A program made the translations under genes and the position numbers. From Pseudomonas sp. KNUC1026 (lineage in GTDB: Bacteria; Pseudomonadota; Gammaproteobacteria; Pseudomonadales; Pseudomonadaceae), in assembly GCF_021650705.1 (NCBI RefSeq), contig NZ_CP087138.1, positions 3,162,001 through 3,226,000 of the forward strand: 64,000 bases of DNA. The letters run 5' to 3'. A model generated the notes under the pieces. That model made no database searches. It was given only the letters and a program-made list of their open reading frames with translations, and was not told where the DNA came from. The number at the start of each line of letters is the position of its first letter. Position 1 is the stretch's first letter. This document shows positions 10,927 to 20,951 of the stretch, piece by piece.

Positions 10927-11958
10927 GTGGCCAGAAAATCCCGCAGGAGCCTCGCGCTGCCTGAAAGCGCCGCATTACCAGTCACTGTCACGGATGTGGC
11001 CAAACAGGCCGGTGTGTCGCCGATTACTGTCTCGCGCGCACTGCATCGCCCTGAGCTGGTCAGCAAGGCTACCCGCGAGCGCGTGCTGGAAGTGGTCCGC
11101 CGCATGGATTACCGGCCAAACCTGCTCGCTGGCAGCCTGGCTACCAGCCGCAGCCACCTGGTGGCGATTCTGTTGCCGACCATCGCCAATTCCATCTACG
11201 CCAACGTCGTCCACACAGCCATCGACCGCCTGACCGAGGCCGGTTATCAGTCGTTGATCGGGCCAACCGGTTATTCGGCCGAAGAAGAAACACTGCTGGA
11301 GGCGATTCTCGGCCGCCGCCCCGACGGCATCATCCTGACCGGCACGTTGCATACGCCCGCGTGCCGTGATCGCCTGGCCAACGCAGGGGTGCCGGTGGTC
11401 GAGGCCTGGGACCTGTCGGATCACCCACTGGACATCCAGGTCGGGTTCTCCCATGAGGCGGTGGGCAAGCAGGTGGCCGAGCATTTTCTTGCCAAAGGCT
11501 GCCTGCGCCAGGCAATCGTTTCGGTAGACGACCCTCGGGCACGTCGGCGCAATCAGGGATTGAAGCAGGCGCTGCTCGATGCGGGCGCCCCGCAGATGCC
11601 GGAAGTCATCCTGCCACTGCCATCCACATGGGAAGTGGGCCGCCGTGGCCTGGCTACGCTTCTGAACACCGACCCCGCCCCACCTGACCTTGTATTCTGC
11701 AGTTCCGACACCGTTGCCTTGGGCGTTATCGCTGAGGCCAGCAGCCGCGGCTTGCGGGTGCCGCAAGACCTGCGCGTGCTCGGGTTCGGCGACACTCAGA
11801 ATGGCCGCTTCGCCTGGCCGGCGCTGTCTACGGTGAGCGTCAACTCCCCCGCCATGGGCGAGCAAGTCGCTCTGGCGCTGTTGCGTCGCTTCGCTCAGCA
11901 GCCTACCGAGAATCGTGTCGATACCGGCTTTGAGCTCATAGAACGCGCCAGCACCTGA
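10927..11958 (+). CDS. LacI-family transcriptional regulator (second module)
   Basis: This is a 343-residue repressor with the helix-turn-helix 'VTDVAKQAGVSPITVSRALH' and an effector domain with 'RRPDGIILTGTLHT', 'VGFSHE' and 'GFGDTQNGRFAWPALSTVSV'. The start is GTG at 10927, which yields the same length as its paralogue at 1131; an upstream ATG at 10804 would add an unconserved tail. The gene precedes the gudP-type transporter, with a perfect operator-like palindrome between them. It probably represses the transporter until a sugar acid or its metabolite binds; the ligand is not evident. Confidence 0.88.
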   Translation: MARKSRRSLALPESAALPVTVTDVAKQAGVSPITVSRALHRPELVSKATRERVLEVVRRMDYRPNLLAGSLATSRSHLVAILLPTIANSIYANVVHTAIDRLTEAGYQSLIGPTGYSAEEETLLEAILGRRPDGIILTGTLHTPACRDRLANAGVPVVEAWDLSDHPLDIQVGFSHEAVGKQVAEHFLAKGCLRQAIVSVDDPRARRRNQGLKQALLDAGAPQMPEVILPLPSTWEVGRRGLATLLNTDPAPPDLVFCSSDTVALGVIAEASSRGLRVPQDLRVLGFGDTQNGRFAWPALSTVSVNSPAMGEQVALALLRRFAQQPTENRVDTGFELIERAST

Positions 11959-11993
11959 CCGCCTGTAAAAAAACTCAGCGAGGGGGGTTGAAT

Positions 11994-12005
11994 GATAACG
12001 TTATC
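11994..12005. promoter_or_regulatory. LacI-family operator palindrome before gudP
   Basis: GATAACGTTATC is a perfect 12-bp palindrome with the central CG typical of LacI/GalR operators. It lies between the regulator stop (11958) and the gudP start (12105), about 100 bases upstream of the latter. Confidence 0.6.
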
Positions 12006-12104
12006 TGCCTATGATGATACGGCCATTGTTGTACGACGACTAACAACGTACGTGTGACACCCGCACCGCCCCGCCAGACAAAAACAATTCGTGGGAGCTT
12101 CATC

Positions 12105-13462
12105 ATGCAAAGCACCAAGCAGTCCCGCGTTCGCTATCTGATCCTGTTCATGCTGTTCCTGGTGACCACGATCAACTACGCCGACCGCGCCACCATCTCC
12201 ATCGCAGGCTCAAGCATCCAGAAGGAATTGGGCATCGATGCCGTTTCGCTGGGTTATATCTTCTCCGCCTTTGGCTGGGCCTATGTGATCGGCCAGATCC
12301 CGGGTGGCTGGCTCCTCGATCGTTTCGGTTCGAAGAAAGTCTATGCCGCCGGCATCTTCCTGTGGTCGGTGTTCACCATCGCGCAAGGGTATGTCGGTGA
12401 GTTCGGTACCGGCGTGATCGTCGCGTCGCTGTTCTGCCTGCGCATGCTGGTGGGCCTGGCTGAAGCCCCTCATTCCCGGGCAACGCGCGCATCGTGGCGG
12501 CCTGGTTCCCTACCAAAGAGCGCGGTACCGCCTCTGCGGTGTTCAACTCGGCGCAGTACTTCGCGACTGTGCTGTTCGCGCCGATGATGGGCGCCATCGT
12601 CTACCACTGGGGCTGGCAGCATGTGTTTCTGGTGATGGGCGCGCTGGGGATCGTGATCTCGGTGGTCTGGATGTTCACCATCTACAGCCCCAAGGATCAC
12701 CCGAAGATCAACGCTGCCGAATACGACTACATTGCCCAGAACGGCGCGCTGGTCGAGCTCGATCAGCCAGGCGCGAAAAAGGACGCAGGCCCCAAGTGGA
12801 GCTACATCGGCCAGTTGCTGAGCAACCGGATGATGGCAGGCATTTACCTGGGCCAGTTCTGCATCAACGCCCTGACCTACTTCTTCCTGACCTGGTTCCC
12901 GGTGTACCTGGTGCAGGAACGCGGCATGACCATCCTCAAAGCCGGCTTCATCGCCTCGCTCCCTGCGGTATGCGGCTTTATCGGCGGGGTGCTGGGCGGG
13001 ATCATTTCCGACTGGTTGCTGCGCCGTGGCAATAGCCTGAGCGTCGCGCGCAAAGTGCCGATCGTGGGCGGCATGCTGCTGTCGATGAGCATGATCCTGT
13101 GCAACTACGTCGATGCCGACTGGATGGTGGTGGGGTTCATGGCCCTGGCATTCTTCGGCAAAGGCATCGGCGCCCTGGGCTGGGCAGTGATGTCGGACAC
13201 CGCGCCCAAGGAGATCGCAGGCTTGTCGGGCGGGCTGTTCAACATGATCGGCAACCTCTCGTCGATCAGCACCCCGATCATCATCGGCTACATCATTGCC
13301 TCGACCGGCTCGTTCAAGATGGCCCTTGTATTCGTAGGGGTGAACGCTTTCATCGCCGCGTTCAGCTATCTGTTCATCGTTGGCGACATCAAGCGGATCG
13401 AACTCAAGGGGGTCACCCGTGACGCGCCTGCCGAGGACGGCAAGGCGCCGGTGGCGCGCTGA
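12105..13462 (+). CDS. gudP: GudP-type MFS sugar-acid transporter (frame broken once)
   Basis: This is a 12-helix inner-membrane symporter of the anion:cation symporter group. It is close to Pseudomonas GudP, which takes up D-glucarate and galactarate. Signature segments are 'TTINYADRATISIAGSS', 'GGWLLDRFGSKKVY', 'NARIVAAWFPTKERGTAS' and 'TYFFLTWFPVYLVQERG'. Its start has ggag 8 bases upstream. The frame breaks near 12470: after 'LVGLAEAP' one base is missing before the conserved (A/S)-FPGNAR motif (cccctcattcccgggc). The corrected protein is about 452 residues, normal for the family. No glucarate dehydratase (gudD) or other catabolic gene is adjacent. It is a paralogue of the transporter at 1-1010. 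Confidence 0.87.
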
Positions 13463-13541
13463 GGTACACACTCGCGGGCGCTGCAGGCTGGGTAACGAGC
13501 TTCACCCAGTTACTGAGGGCCCCTTGAGGCAGATGACAAGC

Positions 13542-13569
13542 AAAGAGGGCGCCCGCAGGCGCCCTCTTT
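13542..13569. terminator. Bidirectional rho-independent terminator
   Basis: A perfect 12-bp stem (aaagagggcgcc/ggcgccctcttt) closes on a 4-base loop. It carries A-rich and T-rich flanks on both sides. It serves gudP from the left and the small proline-rich gene from the right. Confidence 0.85.
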
Positions 13570-13572
13570 CGT

Positions 13573-13797
13573 TCAGGCCACCGGTACTGGTGGCGGCTGG
13601 TCGGGGATAGTCGGCTCACCTGGTTCGGTGGGTGGCTCCGGCTGGGCCGGATAGGGGACATCCGGATCAGGCTGGCCCGGCATACCGCCGGCCTGGTACG
13701 TCGCCAGAGGGTTGGCGAGCAGCGTCCATGCCATCATGCCGATCTGGTTCGGCTGCAGATGTGCGAGTGTCGCACGGATGGTTGGGTCGAGCTTCAT
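13573..13797 (-). CDS. Small protein with proline-rich tail, function unknown
   Basis: I do not recognise a function. The product is 74 residues: an ordered-looking N-terminal half ('KLDPTIRATLAHLQPNQIGM', 'AWTLLANPLATYQ') and a tail in which Pro, Glu and Gly dominate ('PEPPTEPGEPTIPDQPPP'). There is no signal peptide or membrane helix. The ATG at 13797 has a perfect aggag 5 bases upstream, which supports expression. A strong terminator follows directly, so it forms its own transcript. Confidence 0.65.
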   Translation of the reverse strand: MKLDPTIRATLAHLQPNQIGMMAWTLLANPLATYQAGGMPGQPDPDVPYPAQPEPPTEPGEPTIPDQPPPVPVA

Positions 13798-13911
13798 AGG
13801 CACTCCTGGGTCGTTGGCCTGCGCTGCGCATGGGTGCGCATCGCATGGCGACTATTCTTGGAGTACGAGAATGAGCGCAAATTCCCCCGCCTCATCAGCC
13901 TGAGGCGATTG

Positions 13912-14478
13912 TCAGGTTCTCGGCAGCGTTACACCGCGCTGGCCCTGATACTTGCCGCCGCGGTCCTTGTAGGACACTTCGCACTCTTCATCGGACTCAA
14001 GGAACAGCATCTGCGCCACGCCTTCATTTGCGTAGATCTTCGCCGGCAGCGTGGTGGTGTTGGAGAACTCCAGGGTCACGTGGCCTTCCCACTCGGGCTC
14101 GAGCGGAGTGACGTTGACGATGATGCCGCAACGGGCGTAGGTGCTCTTGCCAAGGCAGATGGTCAGCACGTTGCGCGGAATGCGGAAGTACTCGACGGTA
14201 CGCGCCAGGGCGAAGGAGTTGGGCGGGATGATGCACACGTCGCTCTTGATGTCGACGAAGCTGCCGGCGTCGAAGTTCTTGGGGTCGACCGTGGCGCTGT
14301 TGATGTTGGTGAACACCTTGAATTCGTCGGCACAACGCACATCGTAGCCGTAGCTGGAAACGCCGAAGGAGATCAACCGGTCAGCGCCCTCGCCGCGCAC
14401 CTGGCGCTCGACGAACGGCTCGATCATGCCGTGCTCTTGCGCCATGCGACGAATCCACTTGTCCGATTTGATGCTCAT
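13912..14478 (-). CDS. dcd: dCTP deaminase
   Basis: Dcd converts dCTP to dUTP, feeding dTMP synthesis. The 188 residues contain '[20 protein letters not shown]', the nucleotide-binding and catalytic segment '[20 protein letters not shown]' with the catalytic Glu further on ('[15 protein letters not shown]'), and the C-terminal '[12 protein letters not shown]'. Length and motifs are normal. The gene is transcribed alone towards the proline-rich gene, with about 114 bases between them in which I see no feature. Confidence 0.96.
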   Translation of the reverse strand: MSIKSDKWIRRMAQEHGMIEPFVERQVRGEGADRLISFGVSSYGYDVRCADEFKVFTNINSATVDPKNFDAGSFVDIKSDVCIIPPNSFALARTVEYFRIPRNVLTICLGKSTYARCGIIVNVTPLEPEWEGHVTLEFSNTTTLPAKIYANEGVAQMLFLESDEECEVSYKDRGGKYQGQRGVTLPRT

Positions 14479-14751
14479 TTGCGGGGGCCCTGAATTAGCG
14501 AAAAGAACGAAATTGCGCGCATCTTACCGGCGCACGCAACGCAGCGCAAAAGACACGGCGCACAAGGGCATTGGCAGGGCTGTCGAAAACGGTTAAGGTG
14601 GCGCCACTGTGATGCTACGTGTCGCTGAGAATGACTGCACGATGTTAGGTTTCGATATCTCCATCTACAAGAATTTTTCCGCTCTTTGCACTCAGTCGCG
14701 TCTGGGGATGTTCCCGAGCGCTGTTAACTTAGTCCAAGGAGACTGATTCAA

Positions 14752-14961
14752 ATGTCCAACCGTCAAAACGGTACCGTCAAGTGGTTCAACGATGAGAAAG
14801 GCTACGGCTTCATCACTCCGGAAGCTGGTGACGACCTGTTCGTTCACTACAAGGCCATCGAATCCGAAGGCTTCAAGAGCCTGAAAGAAGGCCAAGCGGT
14901 CAGCTTCGTTGCTACCCGCGGCCAGAAAGGCATGCAAGCCGAGCAAGTTCGCGTAGCCTAA
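14752..14961 (+). CDS. Cold-shock domain protein (CspA family)
   Basis: This is a 69-residue single OB-fold RNA/ssDNA chaperone. RNP1 is '[10 protein letters not shown]' and RNP2 is 'DLFVHYKAI'. An aaggag site lies 8 bases before the start. A leader of over 100 bases, from the gap after dcd, precedes the gene and may form the long 5' UTR typical of csp genes. A terminator follows the stop within 25 bases, so it is monocistronic. It is close to the CapB/CspA-type proteins of Pseudomonas. Confidence 0.94.
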   Translation: MSNRQNGTVKWFNDEKGYGFITPEAGDDLFVHYKAIESEGFKSLKEGQAVSFVATRGQKGMQAEQVRVA

Positions 14962-14984
14962 GCTTCGCGGCACTGCCCAGGAAG

Positions 14985-15012
14985 AACCCGCCAATCGGCG
15001 GGTTTTTCTTTT
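14985..15012 (+). terminator. Rho-independent terminator of the csp gene
   Basis: The stem aacccgcc/ggcgggtt with a 4-base loop (aatc) is followed by tttctttt. Confidence 0.9.
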
Positions 15013-15014
15013 GT

Positions 15015-15056
15015 ACGCCGTGTAACGGACGCCGTGTAATGGACGCCGTGTAGCCG
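15015..15056. repeat. Three tandem copies of a 14-bp repeat
   Basis: The unit ACGCCGTGTAACGG occurs three times head-to-tail (second copy one change, third copy diverging in the last four bases). The same unit recurs in tandem at 55820. It lies just after the csp terminator and before the end of apbC. Confidence 0.8.
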
Positions 15057-15078
15057 GCGCCCCCTCCGGCCTCAGCCG

Positions 15079-16173
15079 TCAGTCATCACTCACCGTGATG
15101 GTCGGCATCTGCGGCGCCTGCGCCGCCTGGCGCACGATGCGCGCGCCCACCTGGCGGGCCAGTTGCTGATAAGTCATGGCAATCAGGCTTTCGGGCTCTG
15201 CCACCACGGTAGGCCGGCCGCTATCGGCCTGTTCCCGAATCGCCATGGCAAGCGGCAACGAGGCCAGCAGCTCGACCCCGTACTGCGCCGCCAGCTTTTC
15301 TCCGCCACCCTCACCGAACAGGTGCTCGGCATGGCCGCAATTCGAGCACACGTGCACGGCCATGTTTTCCACTACGCCCAACACCGGGATGTTGACCTTT
15401 CGAAACATCTCGACGCCCTTGCGCGCGTCCAGCAAAGCGAGGTCCTGCGGCGTGGTCACTACCACCGAACCTGCGACCGGGACTTTCTGCGACAGGGTCA
15501 GCTGAATGTCGCCGGTGCCTGGCGGCATGTCGATGACCAGATAATCGAGGTTATCCCAGGCGGTCTGGGTAATCAGTTGCAACAGCGCTCCCGAGACCAT
15601 CGGCCCACGCCAGACCATAGGCGTGTTGTCGTCCGTCAGGAAGGCCATGGACATCACCTCGACCCCGTGCGCCTTGATTGGCACGAACCACTTCTGCTCG
15701 CGCACCTGCGGGCGTGTGCCCTCGGCGATGCCGAACATGATGCCCTGGCTTGGGCCGTATATGTCGGCATCGAGAATCCCCACACGAGCACCTTCGCGGG
15801 CCAGCGCCAGGGCCAGGTTCGCTGCCGTGGTCGATTTGCCGACCCCGCCCTTGCCCGAGGCCACGGCGATGATGTTCTTGACGTTGGCCATCACTGGTAT
15901 CTGCGCCTGGGCCTTGTGGGCAAGCACCTCGGTGCGCAGTGTCACCCTGGCGCTCGTTACGCCGGCCAACTGCTCCAGGCCAGCCTGCAAGGTCTGCGCC
16001 CAGCCCGGATGGAACTGCGCGGCCGCATAGCCCAGGCACAGCGCCACCTCGACCTGGTCGCCACTGACCTCGATACGCTCCACGCAACCGGCGCTGACCG
16101 GGTCCTGCTCGAGATAGGGGTCGGTGTATTGGCGAAGGGCCGCTTCGACGGCGGCACGGGTGACAGCGCTCAT
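15079..16173 (-). CDS. apbC: Iron-sulfur cluster carrier ATPase ApbC/Mrp
   Basis: This P-loop ATPase carries and transfers [4Fe-4S] clusters to apoproteins in the cytoplasm. The 364 residues have an N-terminal MIP18-like domain (about 1-90), the deviant Walker A 'ASGKGGVGKSTTAANLAL', the switch 'DADIYGPSQ', Walker B 'YLVIDMPPGTGD', and the cluster-binding 'CSNCGH' pair of cysteines. I start it at the ATG at 16173, with ggag nearby; 9 upstream codons are open but unsupported. It is divergent from metG, the usual arrangement in Pseudomonas. Confidence 0.95.
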   Translation of the reverse strand: MSAVTRAAVEAALRQYTDPYLEQDPVSAGCVERIEVSGDQVEVALCLGYAAAQFHPGWAQTLQAGLEQLAGVTSARVTLRTEVLAHKAQAQIPVMANVKNIIAVASGKGGVGKSTTAANLALALAREGARVGILDADIYGPSQGIMFGIAEGTRPQVREQKWFVPIKAHGVEVMSMAFLTDDNTPMVWRGPMVSGALLQLITQTAWDNLDYLVIDMPPGTGDIQLTLSQKVPVAGSVVVTTPQDLALLDARKGVEMFRKVNIPVLGVVENMAVHVCSNCGHAEHLFGEGGGEKLAAQYGVELLASLPLAMAIREQADSGRPTVVAEPESLIAMTYQQLARQVGARIVRQAAQAPQMPTITVSDD

Positions 16174-16314
16174 GGGGGCTCCGGAAAGGTCTGCTTGCAC
16201 ATTGGCCGCCTATGCTAACGCCAAAGGGCACACGCGCCTGCCCCGCAGGGTGAAGAAAACCGCCTGCCGAGATATAGTTGCCGGTCACGTTCCACACCAC
16301 AGTAGCCGCCAACC

Positions 16315-18351
16315 ATGTCCGAGCCCCGCAAGATTCTCGTTACCAGCGCCCTGCCCTACGCCAATGGTTCGATCCACCTTGGCCATATGGTCGAGTACAT
16401 CCAGACCGACATGTGGGTGCGCTTCCAGAAGATGCGCGGCAACCAGTGCTACTACGTCTGCGCCGACGACACCCACGGCTCGGCAATCATGCTGCTGGCC
16501 GAAAAGCGCGGCATCACGCCCGAGGCGCTGATCGACGGCGTGTGGGCGGAGCACAGTACCGACTTCGCCGACTTCATGGTCGAATTCGACAACTACTATT
16601 CCACCCACTCGCCGGAAAACCGCGAGCTGTCGGCCGAGATCTACCGCCGGTTGCGCGAAGCAGGCTACATCGCTACCCGTTCGGTCACCCAGTATTTCGA
16701 CCCTGAAAAACAGATGTTCCTGGCCGACCGTTTCATCAAGGGCACCTGCCCCGAATGCAACGCCGAGGATCAGTACGGCGACAACTGCGAAAAATGTGGC
16801 GCCACCTACGCCCCCACCGAGCTGAAGAACCCACGCTCGGCAGTGTCCGGGGCCACGCCCGTGCTGCGTGATTCCGAGCACTTCTTCTTCCGCCTCACCG
16901 CCTTCCAGCAGATGCTGCAGCAGTGGACCCGCAGCGGCACCCTGCAGGAGCCGGTGGCCAACAAGCTCGCCGAGTGGCTCGACAGCGGCCTGCAAGACTG
17001 GGACATTTCTCGCGACGCTCCCTACTTCGGCTTCGAGATCCCGGATGCGCCAGGCAAGTATTTCTACGTATGGCTCGACGCCCCGGTCGGCTACATGGCC
17101 AGCTTCAAGAACCTCTGCGCCAAGCGCCCGGAGCTGGACTTCGACAGTTTCTGGAAAGAGGGCTCAGAGGCCGAGCTCTATCATTTCATCGGCAAGGACA
17201 TCGTCAACTTCCATGCCCTGTTCTGGCCAGCCATGCTCGAGGGCGCCGGCTATCGCAAGCCCACTGCGGTGAACGTGCACGGCTACCTCACCGTGAACGG
17301 GCAGAAGATGTCCAAGTCGCGCGGCACCTTCATCAAGGCGCGCACGTATCTGGACCATCTCTCGCCCGAGTACTTGCGTTACTACTACGCCTCCAAGCTG
17401 GGCCGCGGCGTCGACGACCTGGACATGAACCTCGATGACTTCGTGCAGAAGGTCAACTCCGACCTGGTAGGCAAGGTCGTCAACATCGCCAGCCGCTGTG
17501 CGGGCTTCGTGCACAAAGGCAATGGTGGGCGGCTGGTGGCTGAAAACGCGGCGCCGGAACTTGCCGCCCAGTTTCAGGCCGCCGCACCGTCGATCGCCGA
17601 GGCTTACGAGGCTCGCGACTTTGCCCGTGCCATGCGCGAGATCATGGCGCTGGCTGACCGCGCCAACGCCTGGATCGCCGAATGCGCCCCTTGGTCGCTG
17701 GCCAGGCAGGAAGGCCAGCAGGCCGCCGTGCAGGCGATCTGCGCAACCGGTATCAACCTGTTCCGCCAGCTGGTGATTTTCCTCAAGCCGGTGCTGCCGA
17801 ACCTGGCCCGTGATGCCGAAGCTTTCCTCAACGAGCCAGCGCTGGAATGGGCAGGCCATACCAAATGGCTGGCCGACCACCAACTCAACCCGTTCAAGGC
17901 CCTGATGACGCGAATAGAGCCGGCCAAGGTCGAAGCGATGGTCGAGGCGTCACGTGAAAGCCTGGCCGCCGCACCCGCCGCCCCTACCGGCAACGGTGAG
18001 CTGGCTGCCGACCCGCTGGCTGCCGAGATCGACTTCGATGCCTTCGCCGCCGTCGACCTGCGTGTGGCGAAGATCCTCAAGGCCGAAGCAGTGGAAGGCG
18101 CTGACAAGTTGCTACGCCTGACGCTGGATATCGGCGACGAACAGCGCAACGTGTTCAGCGGCATCAAGAGTGCCTATCCAGACCCGTCTGCGCTGGAAGG
18201 CCGGTTGACCATGATGATCGCCAACCTCAAGCCGCGGAAGATGCGCTTCGGCGTTTCGGAAGGCATGGTACTGGCCGCAGGCCCCGGGGGTTCGGAGATC
18301 TACCTGCTCAGCCCGGACAGCGGTGCCAAGCCAGGCCAGCGCATCAAGTAA
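16315..18351 (+). CDS. metG: Methionyl-tRNA synthetase
   Basis: This class I synthetase charges initiator and elongator tRNA-Met. The 678 residues are intact. They contain '[20 protein letters not shown]' (HIGH motif), a zinc knuckle with '[18 protein letters not shown]', the KMSKS loop '[11 protein letters not shown]', and a C-terminal tRNA-binding OB-fold ('[20 protein letters not shown]'), so this is the long, dimer-forming type. A terminator-like hairpin follows, but rnfB begins only 48 bases after the stop. Confidence 0.97.
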   Translation: MSEPRKILVTSALPYANGSIHLGHMVEYIQTDMWVRFQKMRGNQCYYVCADDTHGSAIMLLAEKRGITPEALIDGVWAEHSTDFADFMVEFDNYYSTHSPENRELSAEIYRRLREAGYIATRSVTQYFDPEKQMFLADRFIKGTCPECNAEDQYGDNCEKCGATYAPTELKNPRSAVSGATPVLRDSEHFFFRLTAFQQMLQQWTRSGTLQEPVANKLAEWLDSGLQDWDISRDAPYFGFEIPDAPGKYFYVWLDAPVGYMASFKNLCAKRPELDFDSFWKEGSEAELYHFIGKDIVNFHALFWPAMLEGAGYRKPTAVNVHGYLTVNGQKMSKSRGTFIKARTYLDHLSPEYLRYYYASKLGRGVDDLDMNLDDFVQKVNSDLVGKVVNIASRCAGFVHKGNGGRLVAENAAPELAAQFQAAAPSIAEAYEARDFARAMREIMALADRANAWIAECAPWSLARQEGQQAAVQAICATGINLFRQLVIFLKPVLPNLARDAEAFLNEPALEWAGHTKWLADHQLNPFKALMTRIEPAKVEAMVEASRESLAAAPAAPTGNGELAADPLAAEIDFDAFAAVDLRVAKILKAEAVEGADKLLRLTLDIGDEQRNVFSGIKSAYPDPSALEGRLTMMIANLKPRKMRFGVSEGMVLAAGPGGSEIYLLSPDSGAKPGQRIK

Positions 18352-18358
18352 TGCCCAC

Positions 18359-18382
18359 GCCCCGGCATCTGCCGGGGCTTTT
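18359..18382 (+). terminator. Terminator-like hairpin after metG
   Basis: The stem gccccggc/gccggggc with loop atct is followed by a short T run (tttt). It separates metG from rnfB, perhaps with partial read-through. Confidence 0.7.
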
Positions 18383-18399
18383 CGCCTGAACACACGACC

Positions 18400-19365
18400 A
18401 TGACCCTGATCCAACACATCGACGCACGGCTGCCGCAAACCCAATGCGGCAAGTGCGGCCATGCCGGCTGTCGCCCTTATGCGCAGGGCATCGCTGGCGG
18501 CGAACCCATCAACCGCTGCCCGCCCGGCGGTGAAGAAACCATCGCCAGCCTGGCGCAGCTGTTGCAATTGCCTGTCATCGCGCTGGCCCCCGAGCGGGGC
18601 AAGGCCCCGGCGCAGGTGGCTTACATCCGTGAAGCGGAATGTATCGGTTGCACCAAATGCATTCAGGTGTGCCCGGTGGATGCGATCGTTGGCGCGCCGA
18701 AGCTGATGCATACCGTGCTCAGTGATGAATGCACCGGCTGCGACCTGTGCCTGGCGCCCTGCCCCGTCGACTGCATCGACCTGCTGCCGCTGCACGGCGA
18801 CGGCCCAACGCCCATGGTCGGAGGCAGCGCCGATACGCCCGAACAATGGCAAGCCCGCGAAAGCCGACGCCAGCGTGCCCGTGCGCGCTTCGAGCAGCGC
18901 AACCGCCGGCTGCAGCGTGAAGAGGAGCGTAAGCGCAGTGAACGTGCCAAGCGCCTGGCGGGCCCTGAGCCCTCCCCGGCCGCCTCGTCGCCCCTTGCAG
19001 GCACCTCTGGTAACGAGCAGGCAATCAAGCAGGCGAAGATCGCTGTCGCCATGTGCCGGGCACAACTCGTGCGCTCGCAGAAGGCCTTTGGCGAGGCACC
19101 ATCGCCCCCGCAGCAGCAAGTGTTGGCCACGCTCGCCCAGAGCCTGGTACAGGCCGAACACGAGCTTGCGCGCATTCAAGCACCTGCCGCCTGCATACCC
19201 GATCAGAAGAAAGCCAAGATCCAGCTGGCGATGGCGAAGGCTGATCTGGCGCGCCTTGAAACCTCGGGCACCGGCACGCCCCAGGCACTGGCTGAGGCGC
19301 GCTTGCGTGTCGAACAGGCGGGCCTTGCACTTTCCCCTATCGCCAAGCCTCAGAGCGCCCCATGA
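18400..19365 (+). CDS. rnfB: RnfB-type ferredoxin protein, orphan
   Basis: This iron-sulfur electron-transfer protein resembles the B subunit of the Rnf complex. The 321 residues start almost at once with the 4Fe-4S region '[18 protein letters not shown]', then two ferredoxin motifs, '[16 protein letters not shown]' and '[18 protein letters not shown]'. A long Ala/Arg/Gln-rich helical tail from about residue 150 follows. The N-terminal membrane helix of classical RnfB is missing, and no rnfA, C, D, G or E gene is near. It overlaps nth by 4 bases (ATGA). It may give electrons to another partner or be a remnant of a lost rnf operon. Confidence 0.85.
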   Translation: MTLIQHIDARLPQTQCGKCGHAGCRPYAQGIAGGEPINRCPPGGEETIASLAQLLQLPVIALAPERGKAPAQVAYIREAECIGCTKCIQVCPVDAIVGAPKLMHTVLSDECTGCDLCLAPCPVDCIDLLPLHGDGPTPMVGGSADTPEQWQARESRRQRARARFEQRNRRLQREEERKRSERAKRLAGPEPSPAASSPLAGTSGNEQAIKQAKIAVAMCRAQLVRSQKAFGEAPSPPQQQVLATLAQSLVQAEHELARIQAPAACIPDQKKAKIQLAMAKADLARLETSGTGTPQALAEARLRVEQAGLALSPIAKPQSAP

Positions 19366-20000
19366 ACGCTGCCAAACGCCTGGAAATCTTTCGCCGTTTC
19401 CATGATGACAACCCCGAGCCCAAAACAGAGCTGGCCTACAGTACGCCGTTCGAATTGCTGATCGCAGTGATTCTCTCTGCACAAGCCACCGACGTAGGCG
19501 TCAACAAGGCCACTGCCAAGCTGTTTCCAGTCGCCAACACGCCCGCCGCCATCTACGCACTCGGTGTCGATGGCCTCTCGCACTACATCAAGACGATCGG
19601 CCTGTACAACAGCAAGGCCAAGAACGTGATCGAAACCTGCCGCCTGTTGATCGAGCAGCACGCAGGCCTGGTGCCACAAGGCCGTGAGGCGCTGGAGGCG
19701 TTGCCGGGTGTAGGCCGCAAAACGGCCAACGTGGTGCTCAACACAGCATTCAGGCAACTGACCATGGCAGTCGACACCCACATTTTCCGGGTGGCCAACC
19801 GCACGCGCATCGCCCCCGGCAAGAACGTGCTTGAGGTCGAGCGCGGGCTGCTGAAGTTCGTACCCAAGGCTTACCTGCTCGACGCTCACCACTGGCTCAT
19901 CCTTCACGGGCGCTACGTTTGCCAGGCACGCAAGCCACGCTGCGGCAGTTGCCGAATCGAGGATCTGTGTGAATACAAGGCCAAGACGTCCGACGATTGA
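19362..20000 (+). CDS. nth: Endonuclease III
   Basis: This bifunctional DNA glycosylase/AP lyase removes oxidised pyrimidines. The 212 residues have the helix-hairpin-helix '[14 protein letters not shown]' with the catalytic lysine, the catalytic aspartate in '[11 protein letters not shown]', and the C-terminal [4Fe-4S] loop C-x6-C-x2-C-x5-C ('[18 protein letters not shown]'). It is translationally coupled to rnfB; nth follows the rnf genes in other Pseudomonas too. Confidence 0.96.
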   Translation: MNAAKRLEIFRRFHDDNPEPKTELAYSTPFELLIAVILSAQATDVGVNKATAKLFPVANTPAAIYALGVDGLSHYIKTIGLYNSKAKNVIETCRLLIEQHAGLVPQGREALEALPGVGRKTANVVLNTAFRQLTMAVDTHIFRVANRTRIAPGKNVLEVERGLLKFVPKAYLLDAHHWLILHGRYVCQARKPRCGSCRIEDLCEYKAKTSDD

Positions 20001-20100
20001 TTTTTCTGAAGAAAATCGAAACCTCAATTGAAAAACTTTTGTACCGCCGCTTTTTTTGTCGCTATAAGGTGCGCCAATGGCATCGTGCCCGGAGTGATGA

Positions 20101-20283
20101 ATGAGCGACAAAGACGAGATCGACGTAGAAGACGACTTCGCCAGCCAGGACAGCGACGAAGCCGAAGCGCAAGCACCCGTCGAAACCAGCAAGGCCAACC
20201 TCAACAAACGCCGCACCATCGACAACCTGCTCGAGGAGCGCCGCCTGAAGCGCCAGCTGGCGGATTATGATTTCGACCTGTGA
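20101..20283 (+). CDS. PA3496-family small acidic protein
   Basis: This 60-residue acidic protein begins 'MSDKDEIDVEDDF' and ends with a basic then acidic helix ('RRTIDNLLEERRLKRQLAD'). It matches the small PA3496-type proteins found next to nth in Pseudomonas, whose role is unknown. A ggag site lies 9 bases upstream of the ATG. There is no signal peptide. The 100-base gap after nth is AT-richer and includes a weak hairpin. Confidence 0.8.
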   Translation: MSDKDEIDVEDDFASQDSDEAEAQAPVETSKANLNKRRTIDNLLEERRLKRQLADYDFDL

Positions 20284-20291
20284 GCACCCCT

Positions 20292-20923
20292 TCACAGTAT
20301 TCGGTTGCGCTGGGCCAGCTCGATCAGGTCGACCAGCGAGCGAGCATTCAATTTGACCAGTAACCGGGTCTTGTAGGTGCTGATGGTTTTATTGGAAAGG
20401 AACATGGTTTCGGCGATTTCCTTGTTCGACCGGCCTCGCGCCAACTGCTGCAGCACGGCCATTTCCCTGGCAGAAAGGCGCTTTACCATCTCCTTTCGCT
20501 GACATTGCCCAGGTGCGACCGTACCGAATGCAGTGCCTGGTTGGGAAAGTAGCTGTAGCCCGACAACACCGCCTTGATCGCGCTGAGCAGCTCGGTAAGG
20601 TCTTGTCGCTTGCTCACATACCCTGCCGCACCAGCCTGCATGCAACGCATGGAAAAATGCCCAGGCGCCTGCGAGGTCAGCACCAGCACACGGCAGCGCC
20701 CTGCCGTGGCCGATGCGTTGAGGCGGTCGATCACCTGCAAACCATCAAGCCTGGGTATGCCAATATCCAGAATCACAAGATCAGGTGAATAATCGCGGGC
20801 CAGCTTCAAAGCATCTGCACCGTTGTCGGTTTCCGCCACGACGTCATAGCCATGGCGCTCCATCAACATTCTGACCGCAAGCCGAATGACGGGGTGATCG
20901 TCTACGATCAACACTTTATTCAT
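20292..20923 (-). CDS. NarL/FixJ-type response regulator, orphan (frame broken once)
   Basis: This is a two-component DNA-binding regulator. The receiver domain (residues about 1-120) has the acidic pair 'VDDHP', the phosphorylated Asp in 'DLVILDIGIPRLDG' and the conserved Lys in 'GYVSKRQDL'. The LuxR-type helix-turn-helix is 'LSAREMAVLQQLARGRSNKE' with 'NKTISTYKTRLL'. The frame breaks near 20495, where an A run in the coding strand (GCGAAAGGAG) is one base short between the two domains. The corrected length is about 210 residues. No histidine kinase gene is adjacent. It resembles BvgA/EvgA-like regulators. Repeated TTCCTAC motifs upstream could be its own sites. Confidence 0.85.
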
Positions 20924-20951
20924 AGTGAATTCACTACCCACACTTTAATCG

